From NCBI GenBank assembly GCA_964506245.1, contig CAZDKK010000004.1:68441-132440 (forward strand): a stretch of 64,000 bases of DNA, given 5' to 3'. Positions 1 to 8,712 of the stretch are shown here, in pieces. The stretch's first letter is position 1. Each line of letters starts with the position of its first letter. The notes under the pieces are model-generated. The model saw nothing but the letters and a program-made list of their open reading frames with translations, made no database searches and was not told where the DNA came from. The translations under genes were made by a program, and so were the position numbers. The DNA comes from CAZDKK01 sp964506245 (GTDB lineage: Bacteria > Eisenbacteria > RBG-16-71-46 > CAIMUX01 > WJJG01).

Positions 1-84
1 CTGCCACTGCACCGGCCTGGGCGAGTTGAACGCTACCTGGAAGGAGCCTCCGGAGCCGAGAAGACGGAAAGGACCGACCCGTGA
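1..84 (+). CDS. C-terminal end of the gene upstream of drmA (partial)
   Basis: An open frame enters from the left edge and stops at TGA 82-84, inside the GTG start of drmA (GTGA overlap). Only 27 residues are visible; they are basic and polar with no recognisable motif. The overlap shows it is translated in the same operon as drmA. In class 1 DISARM systems the gene at this place is usually the adenine methylase drmMI, next to the helicase drmD, so this is the most likely identity. That is context only; the fragment is too short to prove it. Confidence 0.5.
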   Translation: MPLHRPGRVERYLEGASGAEKTERTDP

Positions 85-3000
85 CCCCGCCCCGCGCCAC
101 CTCCCGCGAAATCCGCGACCGCCTCGTCGCCGCCCTTCGCCTCTCTCTCGTCGGCCCCGGCGCGAGCCACCCCCTCGCCGCGGAGGCGCTGCCCGGCTGG
201 GAGCGTCCGCTCAACTGGTATCTCACCGGCTTCCTCATCCCCTCCGGCACCCCGCCCGAGAAGCGTGCGGACCAGGACGAGGACGACGACCTCAGCAACG
301 AGATCCCCGAGACCTCCGGCCTCGCCGAGGAATCCACCGAGGAACGCAAGGCCGCCAAGAAGGGCTTCTTCCCCTCGTCCATGGGCCTGAGCTTCCTTGT
401 GCCGAAGGAAAGCCGCTCCCTGGCGGTGACCGTCCGTTGGGGCGACTACCACCCGGGCGATGTCGAAGGCTCCGACGGCAAACCCGTGCCCGTCTGGCAA
501 CGCACGGCTCGCGAAGAAACGATCGCGCTCGAGCTCACCGGCGCGACCGAGGGCGCGCGCCACGCGGTTCCCGAGTCCGGCGGCCTCGAGCTGCATGTCG
601 TGGAGCGGCCGATCGTCGCCGCCGAGCTGGCCGGGCACATTGCGGAGGGCACGCGCTCGGTCTCGGCGTTCCTCGTCAACCATCGAGTGCCGAACCCCGA
701 CCATCCCGACCTCGGCTGCATCTTCCAGGCCGAGACCGAGGTGCGGAGCGAGCAGCCCCTGGTGCCGCGTCCGGATCTGCGGGGAACGCAGGCGGGCGAG
801 TGGGACGAGCTGGTGACCGACCTTCACTACGCCGACACGCCCGAGTACGCGACGGGCCACGGCGTCTCGGCCGATTGGGAGATCGTGGACGGCGCCTGCC
901 ATGTGATCCGCACCGCCTGGATCCCCCAAGCCGAGGTCGAGAAGACCGCGACGGTGGACATGCCCGGGGTCGAGCTGTCGATGGACACGCTCGGCGCCTT
1001 GGAGAACGGCGAGGCCGTCTCGACGGCCCTGTCGCCTCTCGTGGCCGCCTATCGTGCGTGGATCGAAGCCCGGCGCGCGGAGACGACCGCCCTGCCGCAG
1101 CAACGCCGCGAGACCGCCGAGGAGCTCCTGCGGCAGGCGGGCGTTGCGGCCGCGCGGATCGAAGACGGCATCGCGACGCTCTCCGCCGACGCGGACGCGC
1201 TCGATGCCTTCCGCGTCGCCAATCGCGCCGTCGCCCGCGCGCTGAAGAAGCGGCTCGAGATCGAGACGCCCCGCTGGCGCGCGTTCCAGCTCGCCTTCCT
1301 GCTGCTCAACCTGCCCGGGCTGGCCGATCCGTCCGCGCCTCACCGCGACACGGTGGATCTGCTCTTCTTCCCGACCGGCGGCGGCAAGACCGAGGCCTAC
1401 CTGGGTCTCGCGGCGTTCGCGATGGTGCTCCGGCGGCTGCGGCATCGCGGCGACGAGGGCCGCGCGGGCGCCGGTGTGAGCGTGATCATGCGCTACACGC
1501 TGCGTCTGCTCACGCTCGATCAGCTCGCGCGCGCGGCCGGGCTCGTCTGCGCGCTCGAGCTCGAGCGCGAGGAGGACCCGGCGCGCTACGGCGCCTGGCC
1601 CTTCGAGATCGGCCTGTGGGTCGGCAAGGCCGCGACGCCCAACATCATGGGAGAGAAGAACGACAAGCGGCCCGATTCGGCGCGGGCGAAGGTGCATCAG
1701 TTCAAAGCCAATCCCACGCACAAGCCTTCGCCGATTCCGCTCGAGAACTGTCCCTGGTGCGGAGCGCGGTTCACGGCCGATTCCTTCGCGCTCATGCCCA
1801 ACGACGACCGGCCGCGCGAGCTGCAGGTCGTCTGCACGAACTTCGAGTGCGACTTCACGCGCGACCGTCCGCTGCCGATCGTGGCGATCGACGAGCCGCT
1901 CTACCGGCGCCTGCCCGCCTTCCTCATCGCGACGGTCGACAAGTTCGCGTCCCTCCCTTGGGCGGGGAAGTGCGGCATGCTGCTCGGGGGCGCGGACCGT
2001 CATGACGATCACGGCTTCTACGGCGCCGCCGAGTCCGGCCGCGGCCGGCGTCTGGCCGCGCCGCTGCCCCCGCCCGACCTCGTCATCCAGGACGAGCTGC
2101 ACCTGATCTCCGGCCCGCTCGGCACGATGGCCGGTCTCTACGAGGCCGCGATCGAGGCGCTGTGCGTGCGCGAGGTCGGCGGGCGGGCCGTCAGGCCCAA
2201 GATCGTCGCCTCGACCGCCACCGTTCGCCGCGCGCAGGACCAGATCCAGGCGCTCTTCGCGCGCGGCGTCACGCAGATCTTCCCGCCGCCCGGTCCCGAC
2301 CGGCGCGATTCCTTCTTCGCGCGCACCAGGGCGCCGTCCGAGGTGCCGGCGCGACTCTATCTCGGGATCGCGGCCCAGGGGCGCAATCCCAAGGTGATCA
2401 TGCGGCGGGCGTGGCTGGCGCTCATGGGCGCCGCGGAGCGCGCCTACCGCGACCACGGCGGACACGAGAACCACGAGAATCCCGCCGATCCCTACATGAC
2501 CGTGCTCGGCTACTTCAACGCTCTGCGCGAGCTGGGCGGCGCGCGGCGCATTCTGGAGGAGGAGGTCCAGAACACGCTCAAGAGCTACGGCGATCGCCGC
2601 CGCATCGGCGAGCAGTCCGGTCTCTTCCAGGACCGCAGGAACTTCTCCGAAGTCGTCGAGCTGACCTCGCGCGTCTCGACCGCCAAAGTGGCCGAGGCGC
2701 GCCGGCGGCTCGAGGCCCCCTTCTATAACATCCAGCAGCGCGTGGACTGCGCGATCGCGACCAACATGATCTCGGTCGGTCTCGACATCCCGCGGCTGGG
2801 GCTCATGGTCGTCCTCGGACAGCCGAAGACCCACGCCGAGTACATCCAGGCGACCAGCCGCGTGGGCCGCACCGACGGCAAGCCCGGGCTCGTCGTGACG
2901 CTGCTGAACATCCACAAGCCCCGCGATCGCTCGCACTACGAACGCTTCCGCCACTATCACGAGACCTTCTACAGCGCGGTCGAGGTCGGGAGCGTGACGC

Positions 3001-3470
3001 CCTTCTCCGCCCGCGCCCTCGACCGCGGCTTCGCCGGCGCGCTGGTGGGGCTGGCGCGCCACCTCGAGCCCGAGCTGACGCCGCCGCAGGGCGTGGAGCG
3101 CATCGCCGGGGTCCGCGCCGGGCTCGAGCGCCGACTGCTCGACATCCTCCTCGAGCGCGTGCGCCGGCAGCCGTTCGCGAGCGAGGAGGAGCGTGAAGAG
3201 CGGCTGCGGAGCGTGCAGAACCGCGTGGTCGATCTGCTAGATTCGTGGCGCAAGGTCTTCGACGACTACCACAAGGACGGGGTGGAGCTGCAGTATCAGA
3301 AGTATGAGCTCAAGCAGCCCAAGCCCCTGCTGCGCGAGATGCTCGATCAGGAGTTCGAGACGGAGCATCATCGGAAGTTCCGCGCCAATCGCTCCCTGCG
3401 CGACGTGGAACCGGAGGTGGACCTGTTCCTCAGTACGCTGACCGGCGTGCAGGTGGAGGAAGGCGAATGA
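81..3470 (+). CDS. drmA: DISARM helicase DrmA
   Basis: Large cytoplasmic helicase of the DISARM anti-phage system, thought to act with DrmB on incoming phage DNA. At 1129 aa it has the family length. Visible motifs are a Walker A (PTGGGKTEAYLG, about residue 431), a Walker B of DELH type (QDELHLISGPLG, about 671), motif III (ASTATVRRA, about 711) and motif VI (QATSRVGRTD, about 923). A CxxC...CxxxxC zinc-ribbon-like insert lies at about 556-590. The GTG start has GGAAAGGA about 8 nt upstream and overlaps the upstream stop. The stop overlaps the drmB ATG (ATGA), so drmA and drmB are coupled. The long reading frame on the opposite strand is a GC-rich shadow. Confidence 0.93.
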   Translation: MTPPRATSREIRDRLVAALRLSLVGPGASHPLAAEALPGWERPLNWYLTGFLIPSGTPPEKRADQDEDDDLSNEIPETSGLAEESTEERKAAKKGFFPSSMGLSFLVPKESRSLAVTVRWGDYHPGDVEGSDGKPVPVWQRTAREETIALELTGATEGARHAVPESGGLELHVVERPIVAAELAGHIAEGTRSVSAFLVNHRVPNPDHPDLGCIFQAETEVRSEQPLVPRPDLRGTQAGEWDELVTDLHYADTPEYATGHGVSADWEIVDGACHVIRTAWIPQAEVEKTATVDMPGVELSMDTLGALENGEAVSTALSPLVAAYRAWIEARRAETTALPQQRRETAEELLRQAGVAAARIEDGIATLSADADALDAFRVANRAVARALKKRLEIETPRWRAFQLAFLLLNLPGLADPSAPHRDTVDLLFFPTGGGKTEAYLGLAAFAMVLRRLRHRGDEGRAGAGVSVIMRYTLRLLTLDQLARAAGLVCALELEREEDPARYGAWPFEIGLWVGKAATPNIMGEKNDKRPDSARAKVHQFKANPTHKPSPIPLENCPWCGARFTADSFALMPNDDRPRELQVVCTNFECDFTRDRPLPIVAIDEPLYRRLPAFLIATVDKFASLPWAGKCGMLLGGADRHDDHGFYGAAESGRGRRLAAPLPPPDLVIQDELHLISGPLGTMAGLYEAAIEALCVREVGGRAVRPKIVASTATVRRAQDQIQALFARGVTQIFPPPGPDRRDSFFARTRAPSEVPARLYLGIAAQGRNPKVIMRRAWLALMGAAERAYRDHGGHENHENPADPYMTVLGYFNALRELGGARRILEEEVQNTLKSYGDRRRIGEQSGLFQDRRNFSEVVELTSRVSTAKVAEARRRLEAPFYNIQQRVDCAIATNMISVGLDIPRLGLMVVLGQPKTHAEYIQATSRVGRTDGKPGLVVTLLNIHKPRDRSHYERFRHYHETFYSAVEVGSVTPFSARALDRGFAGALVGLARHLEPELTPPQGVERIAGVRAGLERRLLDILLERVRRQPFASEEEREERLRSVQNRVVDLLDSWRKVFDDYHKDGVELQYQKYELKQPKPLLREMLDQEFETEHHRKFRANRSLRDVEPEVDLFLSTLTGVQVEEGE

Positions 3471-5260
3471 GCCGCAAGGCCCACGGGCAGATCCGTCAGG
3501 GGCAGGTGATCACGACCTACGGCCCGGGCGCCCTGATCGACCTGCCCCACCATTCCGCGCTCGTCGGCGGCCTCGACACGTGGCCCAAACCGGGCGACCT
3601 CAACGAGATCGTCGAGCCGCGACTGGCGCAGAAGCTCGCGGCCATGACGGGCATCGCCGACCCGCGCCTCTATGCGCCTCCGGTATCTTCGACCGATCCC
3701 CGCGACAAGGCGCAGGGCATCGGCGCCTGGCGTTTCCCGGAGTGGTTCGTGGTGCAGGATGAACCGCGGCGGGAGACCCGCGAACGCTCCCGTCGGCTGG
3801 TCCCCCGCAAGGCGCTGGACGAGAAGGGCCGCTTCGACGGACGCCCCGTGATCGCGACCCGCTTCGTGCGGGCCTGCCCCAGGGGCCACGTCGACGACCT
3901 GGACTGGCGCGGCTTCGTCCACGAACCCGGCGATGGGTGCAAGCGGCAGCTCTGGCTCGACGAGCGTGGAACGAGCGGCGATCTCGCGGATCTCGTCGTG
4001 CGCTGCGAGTGCGGCCGGCAGCGCAGCCTCTACGAGGCGACCCAACTCGAGATGAATCCGCTCGGCACCTGCCGCGGCGCACGGCCCTGGCTCGGCCTCA
4101 ACACCAACGAGGACTGCAAGCAGCCGAGCCGTCTGCTCATCCGCACCGCGTCCAACGCCTACTTCCCGCAGGTCGTCAATGTGCTCTCCCTGCCCGATCG
4201 CGGGAGCGCGGTCGAGACGGCGGTGGCCGAGCTGTGGGACGACCTGCAGATCGTCGAGACCCAGGCGGATCTCGCCTTCCTCAAGAAGAAGCCGAAGGTC
4301 TTGGATCGCCTGGCGCGGTTCACCGGTGACGAGGTGCTCGCAGCCGTCTCTGCCCGCAAGCACGGCGGCGGGTCCGATCGGCCGGTCAAGCAGGTCGAGC
4401 TCGACGCGCTCGTGGCCGCGCCCGAGGGCTTCGGCGACGACGTGCCGATCGATCCCGGCTTTCACGCCCGCCGTCTGCCGGACGCGTCCTGGCGCCGTTC
4501 GGAACGCAGCGCCGGCATCGAGGCGGTGATCCAGCTCCACCGGCTGCGCGAGGTGCTGGCCCTCGTCGGCTTCACGCGCCTGGAAGCGGAGATGCCCGAC
4601 ATCAACGGCGAGTACGAGAGCGACGTCGAGCGCGCCCAGCTCGCGATCGAACCGGCCTGGTTCCCGGCGGTCGAGAACCGCGGCGAGGGCATCTTCCTGC
4701 AGCTCCGGGCCGAGGCCGTCGAGCGCTGGCTCGGGCGGCCGGCGGTCAAGGATCGCCTCGAAGGCCTGCTCGGCGGCCACGCGCACTGGGCCAAGGATCG
4801 CAGGAGCCACCGCGAGTTCCCCGGCGGGCCGTACGTGCTCCTCCATACGCTGTCGCACCTGCTGCTCCAGTCGCTGTCGATGCGCTGCGGCTATCCGGCC
4901 AGCTCGATCCGCGAGCGGATCTACGTGGATCCGCAGGGCGGCCGCTACGGCATCCTCTTGTACACCGGCTCCCCGGACGCCGAGGGCACGCTCGGCGGGC
5001 TGGTCCAGCAGGCGCGCTGCCTGGAGGACCATCTCGCCCATGCCTGGCGAATGGCGGCCCTCTGCTCCAACGACCCGATCTGCGCCCAGCACATCCCCGG
5101 CAAGAGCATGGAAGGCCGCTGGCTCCATGGCGCCGCCTGCCACGGCTGCGCCCTGGTGGCCGAGACGAGCTGCGAGATGCGCAACGACTACCTCGACCGC
5201 GCGCTGGTCGTGCCGGTGCTCGGCGTGCGGGAGGCGGCGTTCTTCGAGGCCCTGACATGA
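3467..5260 (+). CDS. drmB: DISARM protein DrmB (DUF1998 domain)
   Basis: Second core DISARM protein, 597 aa. The C-terminal third is DUF1998-like: the HTLSHLLLQSL helix around residue 465, the conserved GILLY strand, and the cysteine-rich end (LCSNDPICAQH, then HGAACHGCALV and SCEMRN) that forms a probable zinc site. An extra cysteine pair near residue 183 (RCECGRQ) may also bind metal. DrmB is the usual partner of DrmA. It starts at an ATG overlapping the drmA stop and is followed by a repetitive linker before drmC. In known systems drmA, drmB and drmC are the shared core, and this gene order is standard. Confidence 0.93.
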   Translation: MSRKAHGQIRQGQVITTYGPGALIDLPHHSALVGGLDTWPKPGDLNEIVEPRLAQKLAAMTGIADPRLYAPPVSSTDPRDKAQGIGAWRFPEWFVVQDEPRRETRERSRRLVPRKALDEKGRFDGRPVIATRFVRACPRGHVDDLDWRGFVHEPGDGCKRQLWLDERGTSGDLADLVVRCECGRQRSLYEATQLEMNPLGTCRGARPWLGLNTNEDCKQPSRLLIRTASNAYFPQVVNVLSLPDRGSAVETAVAELWDDLQIVETQADLAFLKKKPKVLDRLARFTGDEVLAAVSARKHGGGSDRPVKQVELDALVAAPEGFGDDVPIDPGFHARRLPDASWRRSERSAGIEAVIQLHRLREVLALVGFTRLEAEMPDINGEYESDVERAQLAIEPAWFPAVENRGEGIFLQLRAEAVERWLGRPAVKDRLEGLLGGHAHWAKDRRSHREFPGGPYVLLHTLSHLLLQSLSMRCGYPASSIRERIYVDPQGGRYGILLYTGSPDAEGTLGGLVQQARCLEDHLAHAWRMAALCSNDPICAQHIPGKSMEGRWLHGAACHGCALVAETSCEMRNDYLDRALVVPVLGVREAAFFEALT

Positions 5261-5302
5261 TGAGGCTCGCCATGATGAGGCTCTCGCATGATGAGGTCCT
5301 GC
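5256..5302 (+). repeat. Three tandem copies of a 16-bp start/RBS unit
   Basis: Units begin at 5256, 5271 and 5287, each reading CATGATGAGG followed by a variable CTCGC, CTCTCG or TCCTGC. Each unit contains an ATG pair and a GATGAGG Shine-Dalgarno-like core. The last unit supplies the ribosome binding site for drmC. A slippage origin is likely. Confidence 0.85.
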
Positions 5303-5307
5303 CATGA
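5257..5307 (+). CDS. Possible 16-codon coupling peptide between drmB and drmC
   Basis: A short frame begins with ATG 5257, overlapping the drmB stop (ATGA), and ends with TGA 5305-5307, overlapping the drmC start (ATGA). It would encode MMRLAMMRLSHDEVLP. A GAGG sits 7 nt before the first ATG. The frame arises from three tandem copies of a roughly 16-bp unit. It could carry ribosomes from drmB to drmC by termination-reinitiation. Nothing suggests that the peptide itself has a function, and the frame may be a by-product of the repeat. Confidence 0.3.
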   Translation: MMRLAMMRLSHDEVLP

Positions 5308-6086
5308 TCGACGGACTCCTCAGCATGCCCGCGCACCTGCGGGAACGCCTCGCGGGCGCCCTCGAGTCGGGCTGTCTGCAGGCGCCCGTGACGACGGCGG
5401 CGCTGCGGTCGACGCTCGGCAATGCGGGAGGGCTCGAAGCGGTCGCCGCGGGACTGGCCGAGCTCGAGCGACTCGGCATCACCGGACAGGCCGCGGGTGC
5501 GTGGCTGCGCACGGTTTCGCAGGCGACCTCGCGTGCGCCGCAGGTGGATCTGGTGTGGTCAGGGCCCGAGGTGCCGGGCCTGCACGCGCGCGACACGCGC
5601 CGCGTCTATGAAGAGCTGCTCGGGTCGGCGCGGCGGTCCCTGTGGGTCAGCACCTACGCGTTCTTCGATGGGCCCAGGGCATTCGAGGTTCTCTCCCGGC
5701 ACATGGACCGAACGCCCGGGCTCGAAGTGACCCTGCTGCTCAACATCCAGCGCGCCCGCGGGGACACGACCGCGGCGGACCAGCTCGTCCGCAAGTTCGC
5801 CGACCGGCTGTGGAAGTGCGAGTGGCCCGGCTCGACGCGGCCGCGCGTCTTCTACGATCCGCGCGCGCTCGAGCCGGACGGGCCGGGTGGGGTTCTGCAT
5901 GCGAAGGCGGTCGTGGCGGATGAGGAGGCGGTGTTCGTGACCTCCGCGAACCTGACCGAGGCGGCGTGGGATCGGAACATCGAGGCGGGATTGCTGACGC
6001 GGGATCGCGGGTTGGCGGGGAGTCTGGTGGTGCACTTTCGGGGGTTGATCGACCGGGGGTTGGTCCGGGGGGTGCCTGGGGAGTAG
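5304..6086 (+). CDS. drmC: DISARM phospholipase D-family protein DrmC
   Basis: Third DISARM core gene, 260 aa, of the PLD superfamily. A single complete HxKxxxxD motif (HAKAVVADEEAVFVTSANLT) lies at about residue 200, preceded by a typical N-terminal PLD half (LWVSTYAFFDGPRAFEVL) at about 113. One HKD motif per chain implies that the active site forms in a dimer. Family members act as nucleases or phosphodiesterases, but DrmC has been reported to be less essential than the other DISARM parts. The ATG start is served by GAGG in the third repeat of the drmB-drmC linker. It closes the DISARM operon; no methylase follows it, so any methylase should lie upstream of the window. Confidence 0.9.
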   Translation: MIDGLLSMPAHLRERLAGALESGCLQAPVTTAALRSTLGNAGGLEAVAAGLAELERLGITGQAAGAWLRTVSQATSRAPQVDLVWSGPEVPGLHARDTRRVYEELLGSARRSLWVSTYAFFDGPRAFEVLSRHMDRTPGLEVTLLLNIQRARGDTTAADQLVRKFADRLWKCEWPGSTRPRVFYDPRALEPDGPGGVLHAKAVVADEEAVFVTSANLTEAAWDRNIEAGLLTRDRGLAGSLVVHFRGLIDRGLVRGVPGE

Positions 6087-6325
6087 AGGGGATTCGACGG
6101 CGGTAGCCCGGGAATGCACTCGGAGGTGCAAGGCTTCCGAGAAGGGGGGCGACGTGCTTCCCAATATGGTGCGCCCACCGGGGAACCTGCCTGGTCTCTA
6201 TCATGCTAGGTGGAGGATGGGCTGGGTCAGCCATCGAAGAGCCGGCAGGGCAACCAGCAGGTTCTGAACCCACGGCGCGGGCGGCTATCCTAGCCCCTGC
6301 CAGGGCCGGAGCCTTGAAGTCCAAC

Positions 6326-6352
6326 TGCGGGTTACATATCATATGACCCGCA
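6326..6352. promoter_or_regulatory. Operator-like inverted repeat before the 343-aa gene
   Basis: Arms TGCGGGT (6326-6332) and ACCCGCA (6346-6352) enclose a core with its own palindrome, CATATCATATG. It is the only clear element in the 330-base stretch 6087-6416 between drmC and the next gene. An autoregulatory site for the toxin-like pair downstream is a reasonable reading. Confidence 0.5.
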
Positions 6353-6416
6353 AGGTGGAGCGCCCGACCGCCGACTCCGCAGGGGGCGGATGACGCGTCG
6401 GTTTCGCTGAGACCTC

Positions 6417-7448
6417 ATGACTCCCCACCGGCAGAAACTGATCGAGCAGGTCTCCACCCGTCGGGCCCATCGTCGAGGTCTCGAAACCGGGAGGTGCAGA
6501 ACGAAGACCCACCGAGTCAGGCTTTGCGGCCAAGAGATCCATGGGACCACCGTCGACGCACGCCTCCTGCGGGTGGTGCTGGGCCTAGTGATCGAGGGAA
6601 GTGAACGCGCGGTTCGGCTTCGCACGCAAGGCCGCAGCGCGGCTCGGGGGACGAAGCCTCGGTGGATCGAGGCGGCCTCCGACTTCTCGGTGCGCATTCT
6701 GGAAGGATCGACACTTCTCGAAATCGACGCGCCCAGTTTGGTCGAGGCCGACCCTGAAGCGTTCGCCCAGGCAAGCCTGTTCGCCGACATCGATCCAACC
6801 AACACAAGCTTCCACTATTTCTCCGAGAGCCTGGCGGCTGCATCGGAAGGAGAGTCGACGGAAAGGGCCAATCTCTACGACAAGGAGTTCCTGCTCTTCC
6901 TGCGCGGATTCGATATCGTCTTAGGCCGCGGAGTGACCAGCGTCGAGATCGACAGTGACAACTGCGCTGACTCGGGCGAGGGCGTACGCGTGGTGCGAGA
7001 CAGCACTGCGAGGTTTGCGGAGTTGGCCTCGCGTATCCCCGAGGCCCAGCAGGTACGCCTGGCTGGCAAGCTCGACCAGATCCGTGACAGCGACGGTGCG
7101 CTGCTGCTCCTGCTTCCGGAGTCCGGTGAGAAGGTCAGGGGGATCGCGAGACAGGAGCAGACGGAGGAGCTCCGGAGATTCTGGGGTAAGCCTGTCATGG
7201 TCTCCGGGAGAGCTCACTTCAATGTCGCTGGGGGCGTCCAGCGGATCGAGGTTGATCAGATCTCCCCCGCGAGCGACGAAGATATGAAACTCTGGGCCAG
7301 GATCCCGAAGCCCCTCTTCCGAAGTCACCAGCCGATGGAGTACCGCAGTCCACAAGGTCCTAGATCTGGCGTCAATGCGATCATCGGGCAATGGCCGGGC
7401 GATGAGAGCGACGAGGACATCGACGCCCTCCTGGAGCAGCTTTCTTGA
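6417..7448 (+). CDS. Unknown 343-aa protein paired with a PIN-domain gene
   Basis: No family recognised. The N-terminal 60 residues are very basic (MTPHRQKL..., many R and H), which may mean a later true start, since the RBS before ATG 6417 is weak. The middle is mixed alpha/beta with an acidic stretch. The end is acidic (WPGDESDEDIDALLEQL). No membrane segment or catalytic motif stands out. The stop overlaps the start of a PIN-domain frame by 4 bases (TTGA), so the two were translated together. Position next to DISARM and next to a PIN gene suggests an antitoxin or a defence accessory protein, which is context only. Confidence 0.65.
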   Translation: MTPHRQKLIEQVSTRRAHRRGLETGRCRTKTHRVRLCGQEIHGTTVDARLLRVVLGLVIEGSERAVRLRTQGRSAARGTKPRWIEAASDFSVRILEGSTLLEIDAPSLVEADPEAFAQASLFADIDPTNTSFHYFSESLAAASEGESTERANLYDKEFLLFLRGFDIVLGRGVTSVEIDSDNCADSGEGVRVVRDSTARFAELASRIPEAQQVRLAGKLDQIRDSDGALLLLLPESGEKVRGIARQEQTEELRRFWGKPVMVSGRAHFNVAGGVQRIEVDQISPASDEDMKLWARIPKPLFRSHQPMEYRSPQGPRSGVNAIIGQWPGDESDEDIDALLEQLS

Positions 7449-7796
7449 ATTCCCGAACCGCGCTCATTCTTCTGGATACGAATGTGCTGGTGCATCTGAT
7501 CAGGAACAGCACCGTCGGACAGCGGGTGACGGCTGACCACGCCTTGCGTGATCGTGAACCTCGAGCTGGGGGAGATAGCCGAACGCTACGGGGAGATCGC
7601 TCACCACTGTGAGCGGGTCATGAAGCCGGCCAGGAAGATGGGTCAGAACGACATGTGGATTGCGGCAACCGCGTCGGTATTGGGAGCCGGCTTGGTGACG
7701 ACGGACAGTGACTTCGACCACCTAGCTACGACCTTCGTCGATTTGGTGAGCATCGACGCGCGAACGGGCGAAACGAAGACTGCCACTTCGTCGTGA
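7445..7796 (+). pseudogene. Broken PIN-domain (VapC-like) ribonuclease gene
   Basis: The frame opening at TTG 7445 gives a typical PIN N-terminus with the first catalytic Asp (LILLDTNVLVHLIRNS), then runs into unrelated residues and a stop near 7609. The C-terminal half appears in another frame from about 7548: a helix (LELGEIAERYGEIAHHCERV) and the motif GQNDMWIAATASVLGAGLVT with TDSDFDHL, carrying the later catalytic Asp residues. The two halves total about 115 residues, a little shorter than a usual VapC, and the segment normally between them is missing. The gene thus looks inactivated by an internal deletion with frameshift. If the sequence were wrong at this spot it could be intact. Confidence 0.75.
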
Positions 7797-7812
7797 ACCC
7801 GCCCCCGCCTAA

Positions 7813-7967
7813 TGCCCAACGACCAGCCCCAGGATCTGCCGCACGATCCAGGCGAGCAGCCACACTCCGAGGAGCACCAGCACCAGGTCGATCACGATGC
7901 CCAGCATCCGGGACGTGGGCGAGCCGGGTCTGCGACCCATCAGCTTGTCGGCCGCCAGCCCGCGCAG
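7813..7967 (-). repeat. 155-bp direct repeat, copy A (kinase C-terminal tail)
   Basis: About 97 percent identical by eye (four differences) to 10711-10865. It encodes the last 52 or so residues of the membrane kinase, including its transmembrane helix (VLVLLGVWLLAWIVRQILGL). Here it is fused in frame to a transposase remnant. Confidence 0.9.
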
Positions 7968-8483
7968 CCAGGCCCAGACGTCCCTGAAGTGGTTTCGAAT
8001 GAAGGCGCGCCAGGTCTGATCGCCACGGGGCGTTCGATCACGAGGGACCATGTAGCGGCGGATCGTGCTCGCCGAGTGGTGGATCGCGAACCTGGCCGCA
8101 AACTCCTCGGCGATCTTGTCCTCGCCCCACTCGGGATGGTCGCTGGAGATACGCCGGATGAAGGTGATGTGCTCCTGAGCGATGCGGGGTCTTCCGAGCG
8201 GCTGACTTCTTGACTGGCGACGCCAGAACATCTGGAAACCCTTTCGGTGCCAGCCGATCACGGTAGCGGGCTTGACGATGACGAGCGGGCGCGTCCAGTC
8301 GGGCGAGAGCCTTCGGAGGGCTACCCAGAAGAGGCGATCCCCGGTCCGGAGGCGGGCGCGCTCCGAGGTTCAGAGGTAGGCGGCCAACTGCTGGTGCAGA
8401 GCGGCGTTCTCGAGGGCCAAGCTGGCCCGGGACATCAGGGCTGCCCGGATGGTGGCGAGAAGAGATAGAATGAGTGTGCGCAT
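7968..8483 (-). pseudogene. Decayed integrase-core transposase, 5' part only
   Basis: Read from ATG 8483 leftwards, this matches the start of DDE/integrase-core transposases of the IS3/IS481-like group: a helix LALENAALHQQLAAYL, then DRLFWVALRRL, KPATVIGWHRKGF, the GRPRI...I linker, HPEWGEDKI and the HTH-like STIRRYM, ending at WRAFIRNHFRDVWAW just before the catalytic domain. An in-frame TGA interrupts it at 8372-8370. The catalytic DDE half is absent: at 7967 the frame passes straight into the kinase-tail repeat, giving a 150-aa chimeric frame (8261-7809). No terminal inverted repeats were identified. Not expected to be active. Confidence 0.75.
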
Positions 8484-8609
8484 GGGGTCAGATGGTAGCA
8501 CGACTGGGAGAACCGGCATCCCGGGCGCACGTACCGAGTTTTCGCGGAGGACGACCCCATCCTCTTCCCTGACACAAGAAACGATACGTCACCCATGTCA
8601 GCTTCCTTC

Positions 8610-8638
8610 TTGACAGCGAACAGCGAGCCTGCTACCGT
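8610..8638 (+). promoter_or_regulatory. Putative sigma-70 promoter of the hydrolase lipoprotein
   Basis: A perfect -35 TTGACA (8610-8615), 17-base spacer, and a weak -10 TACCGT (8633-8638), 75 bases before the start codon at 8713. Confidence 0.45.
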
Positions 8639-8712
8639 CCCGGTCTGTCGATCTGACTCTCTTCTGTCCAGTGCACAGCTCACGTGTCTGAGTCCGAAAG
8701 GAGGGTGTGACC

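Noticed and set aside
33..3062. 1009-codon open frame antisense to drmA
   Set aside because: GC-rich shadow: the opposite strand encodes DrmA with all helicase motifs, and the translation is low-complexity Arg/Gly/Asp-rich.
3368..5596. 742-codon minus-strand frame over drmB and drmC
   Set aside because: Shadow of DUF1998 and PLD genes; no protein-like domain and no RBS.
6115..6130. TGCAC-N6-GTGCA palindrome after drmC
   Set aside because: The spacer is one base shorter than in the 29.8-kb array and it is single, so it is probably a chance match.
8435..8683. 82-codon minus-strand ORF upstream of the transposase remnant
   Set aside because: Overlaps the hydrolase promoter and the transposase start; no recognisable sequence.
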